From: SAR202 cluster bacterium
Lineage (GTDB): Bacteria; Chloroflexota; Dehalococcoidia; Lucifugimonadales; VXLM01
Direction: 5' to 3'
NCBI GenBank assembly: GCA_022448725.1
Contig: JAKUTR010000020.1
Coordinates: forward strand, 1-40,372
Length of the DNA: 40,372 nt
How positions within the stretch are numbered: position 1 is the stretch's first letter; every line of letters starts with the position of its first letter. This document shows, in pieces, positions 34,366-40,372 of this stretch. Made by a program: the position numbers and the translations under genes. The notes under the pieces are model-generated. The model was given only the letters and a program-made list of their open reading frames with translations. It made no database searches and was not told the origin of the DNA.

Positions 34366-34742
34366 GTATAAGTGGGGACAAAATCCAACTTGTCGGGATG
34401 CTGTTCTATGGCTACCACGGTGCAAGCCCTGCAGAGCAAGAGCTTGGTCAGCGTTTCGTAATAGACCTTGACGTTCACATGGATTTAAGTAGTCCAGGTG
34501 CCTCGGATCGATTGGAGGATACCCTTAGCTATACTCGTATTTACAAGACCGTGAAGCAAGTTATTGAAGGTCCCAGTCGGCGGCTGCTAGAAAACGTTGC
34601 ACAAGCTATCGCTGATCAGATTTTGACAGAATTCGAAGTTGATGCTGTAAGAGTTTCGTTAAAGAAACCGGAAGTACCTATAAAAGGTAGTTTCTTAAAA
34701 CACGCGGGAGTAGAGATTTTTCGTGCTCAGTCAGGGAACTAG
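34362..34742 (+). CDS. folB: Dihydroneopterin aldolase FolB
   Basis: FolB converts 7,8-dihydroneopterin to 6-hydroxymethyl-dihydropterin plus glycolaldehyde in folate synthesis. The 126-residue product has MLFYGYHGASPAEQELGQRF (active Tyr/Glu region), DTLSYTRIYK, LLENVAQAIA and SLKKPEVPIKG, all hallmarks of FolB. It overlaps the CoA-ester lyase gene by four bases (ATGA). folP and folK are not in the window. A perfect 14-bp palindrome follows at 34748-34761. Confidence 0.93.
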   Translation: MSISGDKIQLVGMLFYGYHGASPAEQELGQRFVIDLDVHMDLSSPGASDRLEDTLSYTRIYKTVKQVIEGPSRRLLENVAQAIADQILTEFEVDAVRVSLKKPEVPIKGSFLKHAGVEIFRAQSGN

Positions 34743-34870
34743 TTGTTCAGATAATTATCTGTGTGTCCTCGAAATCTAGCTGAGTATCTGAATTTAAGTA
34801 TCAAATGGAGTCCTGCGGTTGTAATTGTTATGGGTATTTCCCATTCGGATTGTAACTGCTCGCAGCAGAA

Positions 34871-34899
34871 TTGAACCTCATAAGACCCGCTGCTACAAT
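34871..34899 (+). promoter_or_regulatory. Promoter for the tautomerase gene
   Basis: TTGAAC (34871-34876), 17 bases, TACAAT (34894-34899) with TGC in front (extended -10). The start near 34906 leaves a ~30-base leader. Confidence 0.65.
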
Positions 34900-34937
34900 T
34901 GCGCCAGTCTCACCAATATTAGGTTAAGGGAGGTCAC

Positions 34938-35123
34938 ATGCCGGTCGTTAACGTTCAGTTGCTATCGGGTCGTAGCAAGGATCAAAAGACCCGGATCGCT
35001 CAAGCGATCACTGATGCGCTTGTTGATATTGGAGGAGCTAAACCCGAAGGAGTGACGGTGATCTTCTCTGATACAGAGAAAGATGATTGGGCAAGTGCGG
35101 GGGTTCTGTTGTCGGATAAGTAA
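34938..35123 (+). CDS. 4-oxalocrotonate tautomerase-family protein
   Basis: The 61-residue protein starts Met-Pro-Val-Val-Asn-Val, so Pro2 becomes the N-terminal catalytic base after Met removal, as in 4-oxalocrotonate tautomerase (mature Pro1). The middle LLSGRSKDQKTRIAQAITDAL matches the family's helix with its conserved Arg, and VTVIFSDTEKDDWA fits the second strand. Such small enzymes form hexamers and tautomerise 2-hydroxymuconate or act on related enols. A GGGAGG site precedes the ATG. It has its own promoter and lies before the trpS leader. The physiological substrate is unclear. Confidence 0.85.
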   Translation: MPVVNVQLLSGRSKDQKTRIAQAITDALVDIGGAKPEGVTVIFSDTEKDDWASAGVLLSDK

Positions 35124-35138
35124 CAGCGCCTCGATTTC

Positions 35139-35168
35139 TTGACCTGATGCTGAGATAATTCATAGACT
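35139..35168 (+). promoter_or_regulatory. Promoter of the trpS-trp operon
   Basis: TTGACC (35139-35144), 18 bases, TAGACT (35163-35168), placing the start near 35175, directly before the T-box leader. Confidence 0.55.
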
Positions 35169-35174
35169 GGAAGA

Positions 35175-35465
35175 ACAACATAGTATTCAAAGGCTGTGAA
35201 CAGGACTAGTAATCCGCTAACGTAGAACCTGAGAGAGCCGGGTTAGGTGTGAGCCGGTGTTCACGTTGAGGATGAATGGACCTGGGAGCCTCCGACTGAA
35301 AATCCATGCGGAAGCGTGATGACTAGGATCGGACGGAAAGGGCACCGTTAACTTAGCCCAGGGCACACGATGTAGCGAATGTGCCTTGAAGAGGCTGCCT
35401 CAGGGTGGCGAATTAGGGTGGTACCACGGAAAAGACCCGTCCCTACCTAGGGACGGGTCTTTTTG
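35175..35465 (+). ncRNA. T-box leader (tRNA-Trp sensing) upstream of trpS
   Basis: The leader contains GAGAGAG (35231-35237) of stem I and a GAA-TGG-A block with the specifier codon TGG at 35277-35279. The T-box AGGGTGGTACCACGG lies at 35415-35429. Its AGGG and ACGG can pair with CCGT-CCCT (35437-35444) to form the antiterminator, and the same CCGTCCCT can pair with AGGGACGG to form the terminator. The exposed TGGT pairs with the tRNA NCCA end (G-U with the usual G discriminator of tRNA-Trp). Uncharged tRNA-Trp would allow read-through. The family rules are established; the start coordinate is approximate. Confidence 0.93.
35433..35465 (+). terminator. T-box-controlled intrinsic terminator
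   Basis: AGACCCGTCCCTA and TAGGGACGGGTCT form a hairpin of up to 13 bp with a tiny loop, followed by TTTTTGTTT. It is mutually exclusive with the T-box antiterminator. About 150 bases of untranslated sequence follow before trpS, with nothing else recognised in it. Confidence 0.92.
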
Positions 35466-35614
35466 TTTGATACTCTGGGGCATATAGGCAAAATACCGTC
35501 TACAAAGGCTTAAGTTCAGTAAACCGTTAATCTCACAATAGGCAGCAATAAAACCAAGCCCGAATGGAGTGGTGAATAACTTTGAATCAATCTGTAGCTC
35601 ACGAAGCGAACCCG

Positions 35615-36634
35615 ATGCCAAGAAAGCGAGTACTCAGTGGTATACAGCCATCGGGCGATGTCCAGTTAGGCAATTACCTTGGCGCGATCAAGGGGTGGGT
35701 CGACCGACAGGATGAGAAAGACAACTTTTTTTGTATTGTTGACCTTCATGCCATCACGGTACCTCAAGATCCAAATGAACTACGTCATCAAACACGGTCA
35801 TTAGCGGCAATCCTATTCGCGGCCGGCCTTGATCCTTCCAAGAGTAATGTGTTCATACAAAGCCATGTCCCGCCACATGCAGAGGCGTGTTGGCTTTTGA
35901 ACTGTGTAACACCCATTGGTTGGCTTGAGCGAATGACTCAGTTTAAGGATAAGGCCCGAAACGAAAACAGGGAGCGAATGAGCACAGGACTACTAGATTA
36001 CCCAGTGCTCATGGCAGGGGATATTCTGCTGTATAGCGCGGACGAAGTGCCTGTGGGAGAGGATCAAAAGCAACATGTAGAGCTTGCTCGCGATATTGCA
36101 GAGAGATTCAACAGACTATTTGGTGATACCTTCGTAGTACCTGAACCAATAATCCCTGAAGCAGGTGCTCGAGTGATGGGTTTGGATGATCCTTCTCGAA
36201 AGATGTCCAAAAGTTTTGCAGATATACGTGGCCACGCGGTTCGCCTTATTGATGAGCCTAAGGAAATTGAGCGAACCATAAATCGAGCAGTGACTGACTC
36301 TTACAACGAGATCAGATTCTCAGATGATCCCGAAAGAAGCGGAGTAAACAATCTGCTGGGTATTTACAAAGTCATTACAGGAAAGACAACAGAAGAAGTT
36401 GAAAATGATTTCGCAAGCGCCCGTGGCTATGGCGATTTGAAGAGATCAGTTGGAGAGGTAATTATATCTGAGCTTGCCCCAATCCGGGCCCGTTACGTTC
36501 AACTGATGGATGATATCGCAGAATTGGATCGACTGTTGTCATTGGGCGCGGCTCAGGCTATAGCGGTTAGCGGACCCAAGGTTGATGAGATGAAGGAGCG
36601 TATAGGACTTGTGTTACAGGGTGGTGAGTTATGA
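35615..36634 (+). CDS. trpS: Tryptophanyl-tRNA synthetase TrpS
   Basis: TrpS charges tRNA-Trp with tryptophan and ATP. The 339-residue class Ic synthetase has the HIGH-equivalent region SGIQPSGDVQLGNYLGA, the middle TPIGWLERMTQFKDK and MAGDILLYSADEVPVGEDQKQH, and the KMSKS loop DPSRKMSKSF. The frame extends to TTG 35582, but the ATG at 35615 gives the typical short N-terminus. Neither has a strong ribosome binding site. It is led by a Trp T-box and overlaps trpE by four bases (ATGA), so synthetase and biosynthesis genes are probably cotranscribed. Confidence 0.96.
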   Translation: MPRKRVLSGIQPSGDVQLGNYLGAIKGWVDRQDEKDNFFCIVDLHAITVPQDPNELRHQTRSLAAILFAAGLDPSKSNVFIQSHVPPHAEACWLLNCVTPIGWLERMTQFKDKARNENRERMSTGLLDYPVLMAGDILLYSADEVPVGEDQKQHVELARDIAERFNRLFGDTFVVPEPIIPEAGARVMGLDDPSRKMSKSFADIRGHAVRLIDEPKEIERTINRAVTDSYNEIRFSDDPERSGVNNLLGIYKVITGKTTEEVENDFASARGYGDLKRSVGEVIISELAPIRARYVQLMDDIAELDRLLSLGAAQAIAVSGPKVDEMKERIGLVLQGGEL

Positions 36635-38079
36635 CCAACTACTACCCCAGTATCGATACAGTGAAACGGTTGTCTAGCCAAGGTAACCTTGTTCCTATCT
36701 ACACCGAAATAAACGTTGACCTCGAAACTCCGGTATCAGCGTACCTAAAGGTTGCCCGACCACCGTATTCTTTTCTACTTGAGAGTGTCGAGGGTGGAGA
36801 GCAAGTTGCTCGGTATAGTTTCATTGGTACTGAGCCTGTGGAAGTCACTAGAACAGGCCCTGGCCAGCGAGATGGTGAAGTTGATCCTCTGATACTTGTC
36901 CAAAAATTGATCGATTCCTACAACCTTGTACCCCTTCCTGAACTAGAGCGCTTCAGTTGTGGAATGGTCGGCTATATAGCCTACGATGCTGTTAAATATT
37001 TCGAAAAGCTCCCGACGCCAGAAACAGATACTTTGGGGGTACCAGAGTCTGTTTTTATGATGACTACTACCATGCTTGTGTTTGATCACGTTAAGCACCA
37101 GATCCGTGTCATCAGTCACGTGGACCTTGAGCAGGGAAATGTAGAAGAGGCGTATGAAGAAGCAACAGGTAGGATAGATGAAATCATAAACCGTCTGAAT
37201 AGCACGCTGGCCCCGTTACCACCCCATCCACAGCCATCGGATAGTATTAATGTTACATCGAATATTAAACGTGCTGATTATTACAAAATCGTTGAGAGAT
37301 GTAAGGAATATGTTTACGCAGGCGATATAATTCAGACGGTGCCGTCACAGAGATTCTCGCGTGAGACGTCCGCCCAGCCTATAGATATATACCGGGCGCT
37401 TCGCACTATAAACCCGTCCCCGTACATGTATTTCCTCCACTTAGACGATTTTCATATCGTAGGCGCTTCGCCTGAGTTGTTAGTGAGGGTGGAAGATGGC
37501 CAAGTCTCGACCCGCCCTATAGCAGGGACACGTCCGCGTGGAAAAACAGTAGAGCAAGATGATGATCTAGAGAAAGAATTGCTCGCGGACGAAAAAGAAC
37601 GAGCTGAGCATATAATGCTAGTAGACCTTGGGAGAAATGACGTTGGCCGTGTCAGCACACCAGGTACCGTTGAAGTTACAGACTTGATGAATGTTGAACG
37701 GTACTCTCATGTCATGCACATCGTTTCTCATGTGGTTGGTGAGTTACGGGAAGGGTACACCGCTTACGATGCGCTCCGTGCGTGTTTCCCAGCAGGGACA
37801 CTATCTGGTGCTCCGAAGATCCGTGCGATGGAGATCATAGCTGAGATGGAACCAGACAGACGAGGTCCATATGGGGGAGCAGTGGGGTACTTTGATCTCA
37901 AAGGCAACATGGATACGGCGATTACGATACGTACTCTGGTGATTAAGGATGGACGTGCTCACGCGCAGGCGGGTGGAGGTATTGTTGCAGATAGCGTGGC
38001 TGTCACTGAGTACGATGAGACTGTCCACAAAGCATCTGCTGTTCTCAATGCAATTGAGGTAGCAGAAGGAACATCGTAG
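36631..38079 (+). CDS. trpE: Anthranilate synthase component I TrpE
   Basis: TrpE, with glutamine from TrpG, turns chorismate into anthranilate. The 482-residue product has the Trp feedback motif LLES (49-52), and a chorismate-binding domain with SPELLVRVEDGQVSTRPIAGTRPRG, GRNDVGRVSTPGTVEV and AGTLSGAPKIRAMEII. The LLES suggests allosteric inhibition by tryptophan in addition to T-box control; that is inference from the family. It overlaps trpS (ATGA) and is directly followed by trpG with no gap. Confidence 0.95.
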   Translation: MTNYYPSIDTVKRLSSQGNLVPIYTEINVDLETPVSAYLKVARPPYSFLLESVEGGEQVARYSFIGTEPVEVTRTGPGQRDGEVDPLILVQKLIDSYNLVPLPELERFSCGMVGYIAYDAVKYFEKLPTPETDTLGVPESVFMMTTTMLVFDHVKHQIRVISHVDLEQGNVEEAYEEATGRIDEIINRLNSTLAPLPPHPQPSDSINVTSNIKRADYYKIVERCKEYVYAGDIIQTVPSQRFSRETSAQPIDIYRALRTINPSPYMYFLHLDDFHIVGASPELLVRVEDGQVSTRPIAGTRPRGKTVEQDDDLEKELLADEKERAEHIMLVDLGRNDVGRVSTPGTVEVTDLMNVERYSHVMHIVSHVVGELREGYTAYDALRACFPAGTLSGAPKIRAMEIIAEMEPDRRGPYGGAVGYFDLKGNMDTAITIRTLVIKDGRAHAQAGGGIVADSVAVTEYDETVHKASAVLNAIEVAEGTS

Positions 38080-38643
38080 ATGATTCTTCTAATAGACAAC
38101 TACGATAGCTTTACCTACAACCTATACCAATACATGCTCGAACTTGGAGCGGATGTCTTGGTTGTAAGAAATGATGAGGTGACGATTGATGAAATCGTCG
38201 ATCTGTCGCCGGAGAAAATCGTTGTATCACCAGGACCATGTACTCCAGATCAAGCTGGTATCTCTAACGACATCATCCGATATTTTGGTGAGAAACTACC
38301 TGTACTTGGTGTTTGTCTCGGGCATCAGTGTATCGGTCAAACATATGGTGGAGTAGTTGAGTCAGCAGGGGAGATCATGCACGGTAAAACCTCCATGGTG
38401 CATCATGATGGGAAGGGAGTTTTCAAAGGGCTTCCAAACCCGTTCGAAGCTATTCGATATCACTCACTGGCTGTTAATCGCGATAACCTTCCTTCTGTTC
38501 TTGAAGTGACTGCCTGGACGGACAAAGGTATCATCATGGGACTTCGACACAAGACACTGCCGGTTGAAGGGATACAGTTCCATCCGGAGTCCATCATGAC
38601 CGAGATAGGACACGACCTTCTACGTAATTTCTTAGAAATCTAG
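38080..38643 (+). CDS. trpG: Anthranilate synthase component II (glutamine amidotransferase) TrpG
   Basis: The class I glutamine amidotransferase supplies ammonia to TrpE. The 187-residue product starts LLIDNYDSFTYNLYQY. It has SPGPCTPDQAG, the catalytic cysteine in GVCLGHQCIG and the His-Glu pair in IQFHPESIMTE. Its ATG follows the trpE stop directly. Such subunits may also serve p-aminobenzoate synthesis, and no pabB is in the window. A ~100-base gap follows before trpD. Confidence 0.95.
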   Translation: MILLIDNYDSFTYNLYQYMLELGADVLVVRNDEVTIDEIVDLSPEKIVVSPGPCTPDQAGISNDIIRYFGEKLPVLGVCLGHQCIGQTYGGVVESAGEIMHGKTSMVHHDGKGVFKGLPNPFEAIRYHSLAVNRDNLPSVLEVTAWTDKGIIMGLRHKTLPVEGIQFHPESIMTEIGHDLLRNFLEI

Positions 38644-38758
38644 AGTAATTGAGGCTTATCACGTCCAATTTGCTTAAGGAGGTTATAAAGTCCAAGGTGG
38701 TAGCAGAGAAAAGTGACTTTCTGACACTTCTCAATCTAACCATATGTGGGCACTAACT
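38644..38758 (+). other. Gap with an orphan ribosome binding site between trpG and trpD
   Basis: A perfect AAGGAGG at 38676-38682 has no ATG, GTG or TTG at a normal distance. A GTG at 38697 starts a 19-codon frame ending just before trpD, but the spacing of 14 bases is long. A remnant, an unusual leader peptide or a chance match are all possible. Confidence 0.3.
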
Positions 38759-39772
38759 ATGATTCAGCAAGCGATCGAAAAGATGGTTAACAGGCAGCCG
38801 CTAACCTTTGGCGAAGCTTCAGACTCAATGACGGAGATCATGAACGGTCAAGCGACAGCGGCACAGTTTGGCGCTTTTGTTACTGCTCTGAGGCTTAAGG
38901 GAGAAACTGTTGACGAAGTCGCTGGTATGGCCCAGGTAATGCGTGAAAAATCCTTACATGTGCAGGTATCTGGTCCCGTTGTCGATACGTGTGGCACTGG
39001 GGGTGATGCATCTGGCACTTTCAACATATCGACTGCATCAGCGTTAGTCGTTGCGGGAACTGACCAAAAGGTAGCCAAGCACGGTAATCGAGCCATGTCC
39101 GGCTCCAGTGGTAGTGCAGACGTGCTTGAGGCGCTCAACGTAAAAATTACTCTCAGCCCGGAAGGAGTAGAGCGTTGTTTGGATGAAGTGGGGATCGGAT
39201 TCATGTTTGCTCAAACATTCCACCCATCTATGAAGTTTGCCGCTGGTCCCCGACGGGAGATAGGCATCCGCACGGTTTTTAACATACTTGGTCCTCTGAC
39301 AAACCCTGCTGGAGCGACTTCTCAAGTAATAGGGGTTGCGAACAGAGATGTCGGGGAACTTATGGCACGTGTTCTAGGTATACTCGGGACCAAACATGCC
39401 CTCATTGTGCACGGTGAAGGCGCCGTTGATGAAATTAGTCTCTCCGGACCCACCGAAGTGTGGGAGTTAAAGGGTGGTGAGGTGCAAGCCTTCGAAGTGA
39501 GTCCGAAGAGTTTCGGCCTTGAAGTTATGAGTGGAGCTGGCATCACTGTGGACAGTGTAGAGCAGAGTGCTAAAACGATTCTCAACGTATTAGATGGTGA
39601 GGACGGTCCAGCTCGTAATGTTGTTCTTGCCAATGCAGCAGCAGCTTTACTTGTAGCAGGTAAAGCTGACTCCTTAAAAGAAGGGGTAGAGCGCGCGGCA
39701 AGGTCGATCGATAGTGGTGCTGCAAAGGCAAAGCTTGATGCGTTCGCGCAATTGAGCCAAAAACTTGAGTGA
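38759..39772 (+). CDS. trpD: Anthranilate phosphoribosyltransferase TrpD
   Basis: TrpD joins anthranilate and PRPP to phosphoribosylanthranilate. The product (337 residues from 38759) has the family motifs VDTCGTGGDASGTFNISTASA (PRPP site), KHGNRAMSGSSGSADVLEALN and NILGPLTNPA, in the right order. The frame also has ATG 38744, giving five more residues. Neither start has a clear ribosome binding site; the shorter form matches the usual MIQ/MIK-x-A-I-x-K start. The stop overlaps the trpC start by one base (TGATG). Confidence 0.95.
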   Translation: MIQQAIEKMVNRQPLTFGEASDSMTEIMNGQATAAQFGAFVTALRLKGETVDEVAGMAQVMREKSLHVQVSGPVVDTCGTGGDASGTFNISTASALVVAGTDQKVAKHGNRAMSGSSGSADVLEALNVKITLSPEGVERCLDEVGIGFMFAQTFHPSMKFAAGPRREIGIRTVFNILGPLTNPAGATSQVIGVANRDVGELMARVLGILGTKHALIVHGEGAVDEISLSGPTEVWELKGGEVQAFEVSPKSFGLEVMSGAGITVDSVEQSAKTILNVLDGEDGPARNVVLANAAAALLVAGKADSLKEGVERAARSIDSGAAKAKLDAFAQLSQKLE

Positions 39773-40372
39773 TGAAAAACCCTCTAATTAAGGAAGACGC
39801 GCCGGACATCTTGAGTAAGATTGTCCAACTGAAACGACAAGAGGTCGAGAGACTAAAATTTGAACAGCCGCTTGGCGGTGTCAGGCAACGTATGGAATCT
39901 CAACACCCCCCCCTTAACGTGGCTGCCACTCTTCGTGAAGGCCCGATCGCTGTAATAGCTGAAGTTAAGAAAGCTTCTCCAACAAAGGGTCTCCTTGCAG
40001 CTGATTTTGATCCCTGTGAGCTCGCGATCAACTATGTTGAGTGTGGAGCATCCGCAATCTCGGTGTTGACAGAGGCTGATCACTTCCTTGGTAGTATCGA
40101 GCACCTTGAAACCGTCAGAACAATTGGGTACTCACGGGGGGTTCCTGTTCTCCGTAAGGACTTTATATTTGATGATTACCAAGTGTACGAATCCCGAGCT
40201 TATGGCGCAGATTTCATTTTATTGATAGTCGCGCTATTGGAAACTGACCATCTTAAACAGTTGCAAAGGCTCGCGAACAGTTTAGGACTTCAATGTCTCG
40301 TTGAGGTTCACGACGAGCAAGAGCTTGACATAGCACTTGAAGCGGGAGCCTCTTTGGTTGGGATTAACAATA
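39772..40372 (+). CDS. trpC: Indole-3-glycerol phosphate synthase TrpC, 5' part only
   Basis: From ATG 39772 the frame is open for 200 codons to the window edge. It reads ILSKIVQLKRQEVERLK, then AVIAEVKKASPTKGLL, SVLTEADHFLGS, VLRKDFI, YESRAYGADFILLI and CLVEVHDEQELD, the standard barrel motifs of indole-3-glycerol phosphate synthase, ending at GINN just before the usual NRDL. It closes the ring of CdRP to indole-3-glycerol phosphate. It overlaps trpD by one base, so the operon runs on past the window; trpF, trpB and trpA probably follow. Confidence 0.95.
   Translation, partial: MKNPLIKEDAPDILSKIVQLKRQEVERLKFEQPLGGVRQRMESQHPPLNVAATLREGPIAVIAEVKKASPTKGLLAADFDPCELAINYVECGASAISVLTEADHFLGSIEHLETVRTIGYSRGVPVLRKDFIFDDYQVYESRAYGADFILLIVALLETDHLKQLQRLANSLGLQCLVEVHDEQELDIALEAGASLVGINN

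Overview
The window looks like the chromosome of a free-living, probably aerobic bacterium of moderate GC content. The best guess is a member of the Chloroflexota, most like marine SAR202 or Dehalococcoidia-related lineages. This rests on gene content: a coenzyme F420 ligase (CofE), an LDH2-family dehydrogenase, a CoA-ester lyase, a stand-alone thiamine-diphosphate enzyme, a VCBS/FG-GAP repeat protein and a tryptophan T-box leader. It is an inference from families, not a database match. I found no rRNA, CRISPR array, insertion sequence or prophage. Genes are dense, often overlap by 1-4 bases, and use ATG, GTG and TTG starts.

Layout. Positions 1-3063 (minus): a tRNA-Ser(GCU), then miaB, nadA and nadC (cut by the window edge), i.e. 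tRNA modification plus de novo NAD synthesis. 3255-3979 (minus): moaD-moaE for molybdopterin synthase. 4097-6577 (plus): a TIM-barrel sugar isomerase-like gene and groL without a groES beside it. 6617-8641 (minus): ligA. 8778-10474 (plus): a cysteine-synthase-like enzyme coupled to an unrecognised protein built from two copies of one domain. 10506-13595: an unknown protein, an alpha/beta hydrolase and an amidase. 13896-15653: a siroheme sulfite/nitrite reductase behind a structured leader. 15699-21618: a small membrane protein, a TPP enzyme, a TrkH/KtrB potassium transporter, an NAD-dependent epimerase and a CcdA-like membrane protein. 21703-28248: lgt, a Xer recombinase, a tail-anchored small protein, a VCBS-repeat protein and uvrC. 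28437-31752: a threonine-aldolase-like enzyme, an LDH2 dehydrogenase, a cyclophilin-fold protein and a TenA-like protein. 32023-32619: two tiny zinc-ribbon-like proteins. 32626-35123: cofE, a CoA-ester lyase, folB and a tautomerase. 35139-40372: a T-box leader followed by trpS-trpE-trpG-trpD-trpC (cut by the right edge).

Regulation is the most informative part. The trpS-trpEGDC cluster sits behind one classical T-box with a TGG specifier, so tRNA-Trp charging probably controls both the synthetase and the biosynthetic genes. The first zinc-ribbon gene has a near-consensus promoter, two mutually exclusive hairpins around its ribosome binding site and a 17-bp terminator. cofE and moaD have no Shine-Dalgarno sequence, and a promoter -10 element lies exactly six bases before the ATG, which suggests leaderless mRNAs. 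Several promoters share a TGC-extended -10 element. Other points to note are a MoaD ending in Gly-Gly-Leu-Asn rather than Gly-Gly, and a CcdA-like gene whose only well-placed start codon appears to be ATC.
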